64,000 bases of DNA, from positions 17,730,001 through 17,794,000 of the forward strand of contig CM028912.1 in the NCBI GenBank assembly GCA_016801845.1, written 5' to 3'. Source of the stretch: Polydactylus sextarius (taxonomy: Eukaryota > Chordata > Actinopteri > Polynemidae). The notes beneath the pieces are model-generated. The model saw nothing but the letters and a program-made list of their open reading frames with translations, was not told where the DNA came from and did no database searches. The first letter of the stretch is position 1. Every line of letters starts with the position of its first letter. A program made the position numbers and the translations under genes. This document shows, piece after piece, positions 1 through 11,315 of the stretch.

Positions 1-3000
1 GAATCATTCAGCAACTTGTTTATTTTCTCAAAACATAACTTGATGTAATAATGTGCATCTACAAAAAAAAAAAAAAAACAAAACCAAAAAACGATTTGCT
101 ACTTACTTTTGAGCATTCATTTTCTTTCACAGAAAACATTTTCGCAAACAACAAAACACTGCATTTAAAATGTGATTGTGCTTTGCCAAGCAGCTAAAGA
201 CGTGTCGCATTTCAGGAATCTTGGAGGACAATAATCTGCCGTCTTATCATGAGACGCAGGAAAATAAGAGAGATCAGACACCTGAGTTCGAGTGCCACAT
301 GTAATGCGCTGATAATCACTGAAGCTGGTCAGAGAAACAGCTTGTTCAACTCTACTTGTCACTGTTGTCGATGTTTCCTAAGCTTTAATTCGACGCTGGG
401 CGAGGCGGCACAGTGTGAAGTTACGGCACAGATGGACAAAAAATGACATCATTACAGTTTAGCTGAGCTCTCCACAACAAACAGTGTTTGCTGTATATTT
501 GCAGGTGCAGTGCAACAACCAGCTACGGCTGCAAAACACCCACAGAAAAATGACACAGAGATCAAGGTGGTCATTTTGACTGGTCAAACTCGCAATCCTC
601 TGATCAAAAGCAGCTATTCTGAGGAATTTGTCATGAGGTTGTGCGGTAGGTCTCCTGACTCAAGCACCCGGCATATTCATGTTAATGTAAAACGCCTTGA
701 TATTTTAACAACCAGCCCGACCAGAGTTCTCATTACAGCAGCTTGAGTGGTGAGGAAAAACGCACATGTTTACGTGTTTATTAGAAGAAGCAAGAAATTA
801 ATGACCGAGAAAAGTAACAAATGGCTAGCAGAAGGTCTGAATATATCCCCCTGTGGTATAAAATTAGGCTGTGGGATAGCATGACACATGCAGGCTCAAT
901 TAAAACCAACGTGTCCAAGCTCCTCACACCACATCAAGTTCAGATTTTGTAGGCTGAAGCCACTAAGCCGTTTAGTCAACATTGCTAATGAAAGATGCTG
1001 TATTTAGTCCTGAACTACTCAGGTGGAATCCAGGAACTGCAAATACAAAATTAGCCGTCTATGCTGCGGTGAGACGCAGGTGCTCAGCTCTGATGCTCTG
1101 TGGCCTGGAAGCATGTTCATCATGGTGAAAAACAGTACAAGACAGCGAGGCTATTACTGGACGCAGACAAGAAAAAACAACCATCAGCTCAACAGTTCAC
1201 TGCCGTGCAGTGACGCTTACCTTTTACACAGATGTAAGCCAGAACGGATCAGAGGTCACACCACACCAACACTAAATGTTTACGCCTGCTGTAACATGAG
1301 TAACAGGTTGAATGTTTTGAGGACTTAGAGTCCAACTTAACTAATTTGTTGAGGGAGGATAGCTGCAGGGAGGGGGTGTGTGTGTGCGTATCTGAGCAGC
1401 CAGGGGGCTGCGTCTAGGATCAGCCACCTGACCAGTAACTCATATTGTTTGTGTCAGTGGCTACTATATGTGTACTACAAGTAGTTCATCCCTGTCTTAG
1501 TTGTTTTGCTTTGGTGTTAATCAGCTACATGCAGCTTTAAAGAACAAAACAAACAAAAAAATGCATTCAATAACTATTTAAAACATTTAATTGACTTTAT
1601 CTACCCAACACAAGCTTGACATACTCTTACATCTTCTATCTAGTCTTAGACTTTGGTGATAACAAATCATTTAACACTTTAAATTTATGGCCATTCAAGA
1701 CAGAGCTCCAACTAAAAGCAGTAATCCAGACAGGAAGGTGCAACAAATCAGACTTAGTTCTGAGGAAACAATAAAACACATGAAGCAACTTCATTTGTTT
1801 ATGGTGAAATGAAAAAAATAACAGCAGTTGTGCCAGACCTCTGCTTTTAATGATGTAGATGTGAGTAATTGTTATGTAATTTCAATGTGAAGAAAGAACT
1901 GGTCTCACCTCAGTAAAATGCTCTTAAGCAAGGTGGCACATCAATGGTGTTGATTCTACTCCAACATTGAAAGTGCCATGGCCCCGACGAGCTGTTAGTC
2001 ATTTACACCACAGTTTAAACTAGTTTAATCACATCTGTCTGCTCTGTTCAGGTTCAAAAATGTGATGGTCAATCAATAATTTAAAAACAAAAGAAGACAA
2101 GCCTTATGGTGCTGTTCAAAGTGCCCTGTCTGCACAAACAGCTGTGGTGTGGGAATAAAGTTGCACATAGGGCAGATTGTAGATACAGTGAGCACTAAAG
2201 CAAATAGATCAGACAGCCGTATGTTTACAAAATTCTCATTGGAAACATACAGCTGGCAGCAAAAGTGACTTTCGCTGAGGGTTCATATAGTTCAAAGTGG
2301 GGTTACATTTTGGATTAGAACGGCACTAAGTAGAATACCTTTACCTAAACTTCTGGAGAAACTAATGAATGTTGAAAAATCTCACACAGATCTGTACAGA
2401 AAAACAGATCTGCTCTTTAGTAGTGTACTAATAAACGGAGTGAAAAAACATCACCAAAAGCATTGTAGTAAATTATTGCTTGTTTAATCACATCAGTCAT
2501 TCTTGTATTTTAAGGTTTTGAGCTTCACTGTGGCCATGTGCAGTGTGACATCTTTATACTGTAGCTTTGTAATGAAACAACAGAAAATTCGAGGAACCCT
2601 CGTTTGCATACTATTCAGTTTTGACAAGAAAAGGGACACAGCGGACACACTGGTGCTATCGTGTATTCACTGTATGTTTGTAAAGCTGAAACCAAAACAG
2701 AGTTTCATCAACAGCACTCAAGACAGCCCATTTGATATGATAGAGACAAAATATGAACTTGTGATGTCACATCTATAAGTGTGTGCTGAGCCCAGATGCT
2801 CTTTCCCTGCGCTGCTCTGCATCTCAGCCATGTGACTGTAGGTCTTGGGATATAAATCTTACGAACTTTGTACAGGTTTACTGCATTTCAAAGGGAATAC
2901 ATATTCATTTAACACTCTAAGGGTTTTAAAATGCACAATGAAGCAATGGAAAGCTCTATATAATAGCCTTTGGATATATTTTCAAGCTTCTTGCTGCAAT

Positions 3001-3959
3001 CATAAAGCAGTACTGGTATGTCACAGATGTGAATAAGGTTTGGTTTATGCGGCTTAACGCTCCAAAGGGGAATTCCAACAACATCATAAAGACCTCTAGA
3101 GTCTTTAAAATACAATCAAGGTTAGGTAAGGTTTCACAGCACATAAATGTTGTTTTCATGTTCATGGTCCACGTGGAGAACCAAGTTACTGTATGTAGCT
3201 AAATGACACAAATCATTTTAAACTGCTATCCAACGTTTCCACTGAATCTGTGATGTCAGAACAAAACCTCACTTATCATGATGATGTAACAACTATGATG
3301 TAACTAGCCATTTTTATTAAATTATTGTGAATAACTGTATTGAATAACTTTCATAAAGGAAACCAGTTAGCCACCTTTTGTTTCCATGAGATCTTCCATA
3401 TAGGCCTAATGCAGGATGGGATACATGTTGATGTTCTATCTGACACGTCTGTATGTTTTTAATCAGCTGTGACCAGTTTTGTTTCATAGGTTTCTTCTCT
3501 CTACAAGTTTGCTGAATTAAAATGTGACTCATAAAAGTGAAATTTATATGACCGTAGGATGGTTTAATGAATAAAGGCGGTGCATAAGCTGATACCTCCA
3601 CCTGAGCCAATCCTTAAAAAGTGAGAGATGTTATTTGAAATATTCTACAATAAAAAGGTCACTTTACAAAAAAACCTGTGCCAAGTCTTGTGAACTTGCT
3701 GCACACCTGCATCACATTTCTCCAACTTTTAATGCTCAAATTAATTCTCAAACCATAAGCAGGATATGTGAAAGATATGTTTTAGTTGGATTGTGCTGAA
3801 CAGGCTGGTGCATGTGTGTCTGACTCAAATGAATGCACCTGTAAAAGGGCTCTTTTGCCTACACGTCTGCAAAACTAATGCATACGACTCTTAAATAGGC
3901 TCATCGGTATTCAAGTGCTTACAGTTGTAACTATTTAACAACATAACTATGAAATATTT
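1..3959. other. Non-coding stretch; possible intron or 3' UTR of a minus-strand gene
   Basis: I found no open frame with protein-like composition and no recognisable domain here on either strand. On the minus strand an AATAAA-type signal lies at 19-24, close to the window edge. With the CpG-rich promoter block at its right end, this fits intron plus 3' UTR of one minus-strand transcript, but no coding exon could be placed. A short A-run lies at 63-78 and a short TG run at about 1376-1386. Everything beyond the lack of coding signal is inference. Confidence 0.3.
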
Positions 3960-4880
3960 CTCAGGGAACAATAAAACTGCCTGATTTGCACATGACCGAA
4001 GGCAGCCGCATCACAGCGGAGGGTCCCAACACATGCTGCGTCCGCCCAATAAGGAGGTTTACGGATGCAGTTTTATTGTCACCAGCCCGGTCACACAGGT
4101 TAGTTCGCCTGGCTCTGAGATAAATGGAGCCGCTGTTCTTTACTGCGGCGGAGCGGCGAAACCGCCCATCGGTTATCAGTGATCAGCGGCGGGGACTTCA
4201 CAGCTGCACGTGGTGGTGCACATAATGCATCAACGGGGGAGCCTGCCACTTCTGGTTCCTCGTGATGTGAACGTGCCCACACAACCGCAGCGTTTAAACT
4301 GTTTAAACCGTTACAACAGTCCCCATACAACTAGTCGCTACTGTCCGAAAAAAAAACGAGCCCCGACAAACTGTCCTGACCCAGCAGTTAAAGCTAACCA
4401 GCCTGTTTGTTGTGTACGAGTCGACCCTGTCGGACAGGCTAACGCTAGCCTGCAAAGGAAGCCAATAACTCAGCCTGCTAACGTTAGCCTGCGGACGACT
4501 CACAGGAAATTAGCTTTCAGCCCTACAAAGAGCAACGCTAACATAAACTGTCTGAGAATCCATAACTAACGTTCACAATAGTGGTTAGCAACATCTACAC
4601 GTTGGTGCTACCGCTGCCCGGATCCATGTTGTGGGAGTGAATGATAACAAATGGGTTTTTTTATATAGTTACCTCACTCGAGTGCCGTGTGCATCTCCTC
4701 TCCGCTCGGTACAAAAAATCCCCTCGGTTTACGTCAACGTACTAAAGGCCACTGATTCAACAACGCCTCCTGCGAACATTCGTAGTGTTCCGGAGAGGGC
4801 GGAGCGGCAGTCTGCGCTATGTTCGCAGTGCATTGAAGAAAGCATTGACGTTCCTTTCCGCCAGATTGTCTGGGCTGTCA
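3960..4880. promoter_or_regulatory. CpG-dense promoter-like block
   Basis: This block is visibly richer in CpG than the DNA on either side. It contains a CCAAT-like element near 4047 on the plus strand and repeated GCTAAC/GTTAGC motifs between 4391 and 4590, including the palindrome GCTAACGTTAGC at 4477-4488. Donor-like sequences face both ways: CACACAG|GTTAGT on the plus strand (exon end 4098) and GAG|GTAACT on the minus strand (exon end 4673). The arrangement suggests a promoter, possibly bidirectional, of the kind found at broadly expressed vertebrate genes. No initiator or TATA box was identified. Confidence 0.6.
4673..4870 (-). other. Candidate non-coding first exon (5' UTR) in the CpG block
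   Basis: On the minus strand the CpG-rich sequence ends in a good splice donor, GAG|GTAACT, with the intron starting at 4672. No long open frame spans the exon, and short upstream ATGs are followed by stops, so it would be mainly 5' UTR. The upstream boundary is a guess from where CpG density falls off. The next exon was not found between here and the left edge, so the gene cannot be named. Confidence 0.35.
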
Positions 4881-5261
4881 TATGACTATCTGAGGAAATG
4901 GTACTCAAACGGCTCAGATGGCACTGAGTAATTGCCACAACCCGACAGTGTGCCAAGTTGTCATCATACAAACACACCTTGTAAATGTGATTCATGTCCT
5001 GTCTGTGTTTTGGAAATCAGCGCAGCTTTTCAATTTACTCCAGTACAGTAATATGAGATCATAACCTTTTAATAGATACCATAAACCCCGTTGTTTGTTT
5101 CTTCGGCTGTCACAATGCGTGTCACGCAGTTTTACAAGATAAGTATTTCTTTGTGTCAGTTAAAATTACTCCCCCTAAATTAGAAACCTATTGTTTAGTT
5201 AAGTTTCAACCAAGTTAGTTCAAAACTACACACCAAAAAACATATGCAATCAAAACAAAAA

Positions 5262-5290
5262 AAACGAGGCCATGACAAACTTTATTTGAT
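5262..5290 (-). other. Polyadenylation signal and cleavage site of a minus-strand gene
   Basis: Read on the minus strand, AATAAA occupies 5286-5281. It is followed by a short gap, a CA-like cleavage context and then a long T/GT-rich tract ending in TTTTTTGGTGTG. This order (hexamer, cleavage site, U/GU-rich element) is the standard vertebrate poly(A) site. It marks the end of the transcript whose candidate last exon lies just upstream, about 400 bp before the CpG block of the next unit. Confidence 0.55.
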
Positions 5291-5970
5291 GTCTTCCCCA
5301 AAACTGCTGGTGAATTTGACTTAAACACAATGAGGACAAAGAGGGACAAAAGAAGAGTATAAGCACTGCAATCCATCAGACAGGGAAGTAAGAGAAGAGC
5401 TGAATATGCAATTGAAACCAGCTGAATCTGTCTTTTTTTGGCATGCAGATTCCCAATTCAACAAGGCCTACCAAAGGTCTGAATTAACACACACACACAT
5501 ACACACAGAGTGTTTTTGTGGCCCAGGAAGTGCAACAAATACCAAAGAAATACTAAAGAACTATACTAAATACTAAAGAAACCTACAGTGTTCACAGTAA
5601 AGTAAAATCATCTTGCTTTAAGACATGTTTTCTAACCGTGACTGTATGTACACATTTATGGTAGAGTGCTGTTTTATTATGCTCAGAAATAAGCACAAAT
5701 CATGAATGGATTATCTTTCTGGCAAGCAGCGCACACAACCTGGGCAGTTAAGTCAGCACTTTCCGGTTCTGTGTGACTGTATACACAACAGTGGTTGCAA
5801 TTCTTATAAAAATTCAAATAGATGTTATGTATATGGTATCAATATCCTATGAAATAAAAATAATAATAATAGGAATTCTTTTCATAACATTTTAAATGAA
5901 ATTCAAAATAAATTGGTGTCAAATGCTTTAGATACTGCAAAATGTATTTCTGTTATGCGTCACAGGATTC
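5291..5970 (-). other. Probable 3' UTR of the gene with the terminal exon at 6.0 kb
   Basis: This AT-rich stretch lies between the candidate stop codon (5971) and the poly(A) signal (5281-5286) on the minus strand. It has no open frame of note. A short CA run sits near 5490-5510. Confidence 0.4.
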
Positions 5971-6072
5971 TTACAACTTTTTGACAATCGCCAATATTCC
6001 TAGCAGCATTCCTAAAACTAGAGGCACCAAAGAATTGGTTACCTTCGCTCCAGGTTCAATGCAATGGAGACA
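5971..6072 (-). CDS. Candidate terminal coding exon, unknown protein with hydrophobic C-terminal tail (partial)
   Basis: On the minus strand a splice acceptor (ACTTTGACAG) precedes an open frame of 33 codons ending in TAA at 5971. The frame begins CLHC and has a hydrophobic run reading roughly NSLVPLVLGMLLGILAIV, closed by KKL. A short hydrophobic segment followed by basic residues resembles a tail anchor or a final membrane helix. About 700 bases of A/T-rich sequence then lead to a good poly(A) signal at 5281-5286, which would be the 3' UTR. The exon phase is not fixed: another frame gives a much shorter ending, VSIALNLERR followed by stop, which is also possible. No convincing upstream exon was found to the right, so the rest may lie far away or be too short to see. 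I do not recognise the family. The poly(A) site is the strongest part of the case and the protein reading the weakest. Confidence 0.35.
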   Translation of the reverse strand, partial: CLHCIEPGAKVTNSLVPLVLGMLLGILAIVKKL

Positions 6073-7271
6073 CTGTCAAAGTAAAATATATAAATAAATT
6101 GAAAATGTGGTGGTTTATCTTTGGCGAGTGCACATGAGACCTAAAGAGGAAAACACAAAATGAGAACAGTACACTAACTGAAAATATGACTGATCAATAT
6201 CAACCTGAAGTAAGACAATGTAACCTTTGCAGAACAGTGGCCACATGTGTCCTGGAGGACCAATTACAACATAATGTCACTTTGAGCTTCACTTTGTTTT
6301 CCACAAGCCTTTAGCATTGGTTAATCATTAATCATTTTAAATGTGACATTTATTTAAATTATTGATTTAAAGTATGATAAAATGCTTTGTCTTGTTTGTT
6401 TTTCTATGTTATCTGGAATAAGGCAGATAAGGCTTTGGAAAACTGACCTTCATTTTTGTATCTAGGAGGCTGTTTGTGTGTGTAAGAAAGACAGAGACAA
6501 ATGTGGACATCCTGCCTCCCGTCCAGAGACACAGCTAATTTTTGTCAGCCATGCACCAGCTGGGTCCACTTTCCTGCTCCTCCCCACCCCTAGGTTTCCC
6601 CTCTCATGTCCGCTGCCTCCCCTGATCACAGAAAGATTACTATCAAGTGATTGGCAGCCATGTTCTCACTTAGCACTCCAGTCATGACGCCCCAGGGTCT
6701 CTGCCAGTCATAAAGCAACGGTGGAAGTGCCATTGTGGCTTTCGCCGTCATTTAGCCGGTACCCAGCCCCAGCAGACAGAGGAAGAAGTGCCAACAGCCG
6801 CGTTGAATTATGAGCTCGACTCAGCCTCGGCCATATATACAACCCAGCACAGGGAGCCATTTCCTGCTGAAATGCCTCTCGCTGCAGATTACTGAGGTAA
6901 TATTTCCTGCACTGCAACTAGAGTGGTTATGGTCCGCAGGCAATCTACCTGACGCAGCTTTTGCCCACAGAGTGGTGACTGGCATGAAAGACGAGGTATT
7001 GACTTGCGGTGGAATTGCCCTTTTTATCACTCGATGGTTAAAAAGGTGAGGTGATTTTTAATGAGCACAACAAGTGTAATTTTTCACACCAGCCTGAGAC
7101 CATAAGGGGTTGAACAGCTATCATGTGCATAATTACAGACACAAGTGAAATAGTTCATTTGAGTCGCATACCCTATTATAAACCTATATTACCAGAGTCA
7201 AATTAAGGTTGTCCATCTTGAATGTGTCCTTGCACTTGATGGTAATAGACATTGGGGATATGCAGTATGGA
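6073..7271. other. Non-coding; low-repeat block at about 6480-7040 may be conserved regulatory DNA
   Basis: No repeat family or exon was recognised. The segment 6480-7040 has more balanced base composition than its surroundings and lacks simple repeats, which is common in conserved non-coding blocks of fish genomes. A 22-base minus-strand segment near 6445-6466, between a CA-rich acceptor and a GTCAGT donor, reads PPRYKNE and could be a micro-exon of the neighbouring gene. That is speculative. Confidence 0.25.
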
Positions 7272-7320
7272 GTGTGTTTGTGTGTGTATGTCTGTGTGTG
7301 TGTGTGTGTGTGTGTGCATG
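7272..7320. repeat. (TG)n microsatellite, imperfect
   Basis: The uninterrupted TG core runs 7293-7316, with interrupted TG units on its left. Threonine/histidine-rich open frames read through it are artefacts of the repeat. Confidence 0.9.
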
Positions 7321-7984
7321 TTCCTGGCTGACATTTTGCTGATACAGAGCAATACTGGCAGCCCAGCAGACCCGCTGGTGCTCCATCCTGGAGGGTAGCC
7401 AAAGACAGAAAGAAAAAGAGAGAAAGGAAAGAAGGACAGAGCCTGGGAGCGAGGCAAAAGAGAGAGATACAGCAAGTGACAAGTTTTAAATATAAGCTCA
7501 TTAGCCACCTGTAAACCTATCTAATGAGCACTCATGGATTTTTCATTCCATTTAATCGGGCAGAGGTTGGAGAAAGGCGATTGCACTTGCTTGTTCCCCC
7601 TCAGGTTTGTTTTACTTGCCCTGGCTATAACACACTCACATACGACTCTAATGGCCAACCAACACACACAAGCTGCAGCTCACACATCCTCAATCGATGT
7701 GAGCATGGAGGAGCGCCCAACAAGCCCATTATAGTTGTAGCTGGTCGGTACGAATGTTACCATCATTGGCATGTAAACTTTGGAGATCACTTGATTAAAT
7801 GCCTTGTGATGCCCAGACATTAAGGCTCCATAAGGTGTTGACTTTTAACAGCCTGCTTATTTTCAGTGTCAATAAGAAGTCAAACAAAACATATTGCTGA
7901 AGATATACATATGCTCAAGAATTGTTTATTACTCTCACTAGCATCTGTCCAAGCCTTAGGACATTAGGTGTCTCAACAGTTGAA
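7321..7984. other. No recognisable feature
   Basis: A purine-rich run lies at 7405-7470. I see no gene, exon or recognisable repeat. Confidence 0.4.
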
Positions 7985-8345
7985 CATGACTCCAACAGGA
8001 AGTGTCTTGGAGGCATCCTGATGCCTGAACCACTTCAACCAGTTCCTTCCAACTTTTAGCTACTTTCCTTTTTGATGCTCATGTGTACAATCTGATTCTT
8101 TGAGCCACTAACCAAAGCTCATGACCATAGTTGAGGGTTAGAACAAAGGTTGAGTGGTTTGCCTTTTAAAAGAGTTCCCTCTCCATGAAAGTGGAGTGGT
8201 ACGAAGCTGTCCTTACTGCTGATGCTGCACTGATCTGTCTATCAACCTCTCTACCTCCCCTCCTACCCTCACTCTTGTACAAGACCCTGAGATACTTGAA
8301 CTCCTTCATTTGGGCCAGCAACTTGTCCCCGACCTGAAGGGAGCG
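7985..8345 (-). mobile_element. LINE fragment (RTE/Rex3-like), 3' part of reverse transcriptase
   Basis: Translated on the minus strand, the segment reads in order: a QMKEFKYLRVLY block, EVDRQISAASAV, a YGHELW block, then a WFRHQDAS block. These match, in the same order, the C-terminal part of the reverse transcriptase of a common teleost LINE (family blocks VEEFKYLGVLF, EIDRRIGAASAV, YGHELWV and the final RWFGHL). The frame is broken several times and nothing upstream is preserved, so this is a dead, truncated copy. The match to the LINE is strong; the exact clade name (RTE/Rex3) is from memory and less sure. Confidence 0.75.
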
Positions 8346-9013
8346 GTCCACCTCTTTCCAGCCACTTCACTCTCAGTTGCAAACTTGCCACCGACCTACA
8401 TTAATATGTGAGGACACGTTTTTAAAATCTGTTTGCTGCAGGGTCTGTATTTATTTCCTCTCACCTCAAAAATCAACAAAATATGGCATATGCCCAAAGT
8501 TTGCACACAACTGTGGAACTCAAAGGCAAAAAAAAAGTGTCTTTCAAGCAGCGTCAGCACTCATTTGCAGGTGTTTCAGATATTAGCTTGTCTTTATCAG
8601 CTATTCATTAACCTTCTGTTTACCATTAGTGCTGTGCAGGTAGTTACTGTGGCTTTATCAGAGCTTGTTTGCCTCTGAAAACAAGACCGATAAGAGCTGG
8701 GAGGCTGAATCACACAAATTGTGCTGTAAAACCAAAAATAAGGAGCCAGACTGAGAGTAAAAAGTTTTACAGAGCTGTGGAGTTAGTGGAGTTAGCTGAT
8801 AAACCTCTGTGACATCACTTTCATATTAAACATAATAATTTGATTCTTGTAATATATGAAATGGATTGGTAATGTCCGCTACAAGCTTATAAAAAGCATG
8901 TAGGATTTCTCTCTTCTCTAAAGGTTTATTTGTTTCTTTACCTGTTTTTTTTAATTATCATATTAATTACAGTGCTTTTCATACAAACATTTCTAAAGTT
9001 GTCAGGAACATGT

Positions 9014-9050
<37 letters not shown>

Positions 9051-10290
9051 CCTATTTCTATATCCTATTTCATATAAATATATTCCACTTTAATATTCTT
9101 TTATTGTCTTTTTTGTATTCCATCTGAATCATTCATTATCATGGAACACAATGCACTAAATTAAATGAAGTGTTGATTGTCTCCTCTAATTATGTGCTGA
9201 TGCCATTACCATCATGCTATATTGATGAGGGCTTTGGAGGATTACACATGAATAGATATAAGCTCATTGGTTTATTCATTCTTATTTAAGTACAGGGGTT
9301 TCACATTGATCCAAGCCTAATAAGAAAAAACATCACTTAGTCCATCAAAGAAAAAAAGCTTATAAGGGGCTATATGTACTGAGGGTATATACGAGTTGTA
9401 ATTCACAGATCCTTCACAGGAGGCAGGACTGGAGCAGATTTTCTTCTTATAAGATAAAGTGTTCACAATAAAAGTACATTATTCTTTCAAGCCAGTCTTT
9501 TTCCACACTCAGAAGAATGTGGAGTGCATTTGATTTCTGACAACCCTGACTTTTTCTTAAATCCAGCCACAGCGCCTCCTGTCAATAGCCGCTATGTAGC
9601 TGTTTCTTTCTCTCTTTATGAGATCTTACAGGGAAGGAATCTGACACATTGAAATACTCCACACAGAGAAGCATAATTTCAAAGTGTTCAAAAATCTCAT
9701 GTCTACTAACAAGGGCCAATGAAAGGAAAATATACTTCCTTTGCTCGTATGTGATGAACAGAAGCATTTGACAACATTGTACAGTCTGTGATGCTTTTAA
9801 TAACAATAAAATATTTTGTTCTTTCCATCTGGACTTGTTGAAGATCGTGTAAACTTTCCAGTAATTATACTGATATAAAACAACCCCTAATGTTATTTGT
9901 CATGCCTATGGAGTAATTCTGGTTCAAAGCTGATGAAATTACCAACCTCACATGGTGTCGACAAGCTGTTATGAATGGCTAAAATCTAGCTAAAAGGTAC
10001 ACAAAAACAAGTCTTTCATTAGATTGAGCTTATATTAATTACAATGCAGACTGGGTGTGGTCAGCTATTCTGTACTTCAGTACATTCAACTTTACCTAAG
10101 ATGGCAGATACTACATTCAGGTGCTAAGTCAACACATATTTGAGTAAATATACAGTACTATGGAAGGAAGTGAATGGGAGATACATGAAGATATACATAG
10201 ATCTTTTAATAGTGACACTGAGCCCTTGCAAGTATAAACCCAACTTTTCTGATAAACCTGAAATTAGATATTTAGAGATTAATTAATCAA
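8346..10290. other. AT-rich non-coding DNA with a T27 tract
   Basis: No exon or clear transposon. A run of 27 T occupies 9019-9045, possibly the tail of a minus-strand retroposed sequence, but no retroposon body was recognised beside it. Confidence 0.4.
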
Positions 10291-10357
10291 TCAATTAATT
10301 AATTAATTAATTAAAGATTTTAAAAACAAACAAACAAACAAACAAATAAATAAATAA
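10291..10357. repeat. Tandem (TTAA)n, (AAAC)n and (AAAT)n tracts
   Basis: Three short tetranucleotide tracts are adjacent: TTAA units at about 10291-10314, AAAC units at 10326-10345 and AAAT units at 10346-10357. They abut the left end of the next interspersed repeat, as tails of mobile repeats often do. Confidence 0.8.
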
Positions 10358-10379
10358 TGACAATGCCACCCTTCACGGA

Positions 10380-10655
10380 AGCACAGGGTTAGGTACAGGT
10401 TTAAGAAGGTACTGGGTTTGATTCTGGGTTGGGCGTGGGGTCTTTCTTTGTGGAATTTGTATGTTCTCCCTGTGTCTGTGTGGGTTTCCTCTGGGAGCTC
10501 CTGTTTTCTCCCACCACCAAAAACATGCAACATCGGGGATAGGTGAATTGAAGCACTAAATTGCCCATACGTGTTTGTCTATATGTGTGGCCCTGTGACC
10601 AGCTGGGGTGTACCCTGCCTTCGCCTGTAAGCAGCTCAGATAGGCTCCACAAAAT
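10380..10655 (+). repeat. Teleost interspersed repeat (TGTTCTCCCTGTGTCTG family)
   Basis: The segment carries the landmarks of a very common fish repeat in the usual order: a GGTTGGGCG..GGGGTCTTTC stretch, TGTTCTCCCTGTGTCTG, CTCCCACCACCAAAAACATG, TAAATTGCCC, then a GGGGTGTACCCTGCCT stretch and GATAGGCTCCA. The copy is diverged but nearly complete. I know the family only as a non-coding repeat and do not assign a class. A shorter copy is at 58960-59090. Confidence 0.7.
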
Positions 10656-10688
10656 TGTGTGTATGTGTGTGTGTGTGTGTGTGTGTGT
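10656..10688. repeat. (TG)n microsatellite
   Basis: A run of TG units with one TA interruption near its left end, immediately following the interspersed repeat. Confidence 0.9.
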
Positions 10689-10940
10689 ATTTTTCCTGTT
10701 GCTATTGCTAGCCAGCAGTGTTATCACCAACAATGATTTACTGCATTGACCCGAGTATAAGGCAGTATTTTTTCTTTAGAAAAAAGTCTGAAAAAGATGA
10801 GTTGTCTTATTTTCAGGGTCTAGAGACCCGGGTGTTTAAACTAACAGACAGTGTCAAATATTGTCTCCCCAAATGAGTCAGAGATTCTTCTTTTCACTCA
10901 CACACACCAGCGACCTGGAGAGATGCGACCATGACATGGA

Positions 10941-10977
10941 GACTTGCTAGAAAACAGTGTCTGTTTTCTAGCAAGTC
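10941..10977. repeat. Perfect 17-bp inverted repeat, 3-base loop
   Basis: GACTTGCTAGAAAACAG (10941-10957), loop TGT, then its exact reverse complement (10961-10977). Seen directly in the sequence. Confidence 0.95.
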
Positions 10978-11008
10978 CTCCTCTGCTGTTAAACAAATAG
11001 CAGAGGAG
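10978..11008. repeat. Perfect 10-bp inverted repeat, 11-base loop
   Basis: CTCCTCTGCT (10978-10987) and its exact reverse complement AGCAGAGGAG (10999-11008). It begins at the base after the preceding hairpin, so the two form a cruciform-capable pair. Confidence 0.95.
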
Positions 11009-11109
11009 CACATTGTTTCTCAACGAGACTGTGGTGCTCTGCTATAGTTTCAAAACTGGGCCAGTAATAATTGTCCTCCCTGCATTACAGCTACCAAATG
11101 GTTGGTTGC

Positions 11110-11315
11110 TGTAATGCTAATGCTAACGCTGGCACGCATGTTAAAACCGCTCCTAGGGGCCGTCTGCGTAGCAGCATATATATGCCATGCAGCTGTTTGC
11201 GAGTTCAAATCCTCATCTAGACTAGCTTCCCTGTGTGTGCTCTCCTCCATTTCTGTCCTACACTGTCTCTATCATTAAAGGCAAAAGTCCCCAACAAATA
11301 ATGATAAAAACAAAA
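11110..11315 (+). mobile_element. tRNA-derived SINE (teleost type), degenerate
   Basis: A B-box-like element (GAGTTCAAATCC, 11201-11212) lies downstream of a tRNA-like head. It is followed by the pyrimidine-rich tail body and the ending ATTAAAGGCAAAAGTCCCC and an A-rich tail. That order is typical of a widespread fish SINE whose tail ends TAAAGGCAAAAA(A/T)GCCCC. The A box is not clear, so the copy is old. Boundaries are approximate. Confidence 0.6.

Larger units (their letters stand above)
10740..11070. mobile_element. Possible DNA-transposon remnant with internal hairpins
   Basis: The left end reads TTGACCCGAGTATAAGGC, resembling ends of Tigger/pogo-like or related non-autonomous elements. 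The sequence then becomes CpG-containing and holds two neighbouring perfect inverted repeats (10941-10977 and 10978-11008). The right end was not located, so the class is uncertain. Confidence 0.35.

Noticed and set aside
7184..7508. Three overlapping minus-strand frames with Thr-His-rich centres
   Set aside because: Translation of the TG microsatellite and a purine-rich run.
10291..10357. Possible CRISPR-like array because of regular short repeats
   Set aside because: Plain tetranucleotide repeats without unique spacers. CRISPR is not expected in a vertebrate genome.
11110..11315. Possible tRNA gene because of a B-box-like sequence
   Set aside because: No cloverleaf can be formed, and the downstream tail matches a SINE, not a tRNA.
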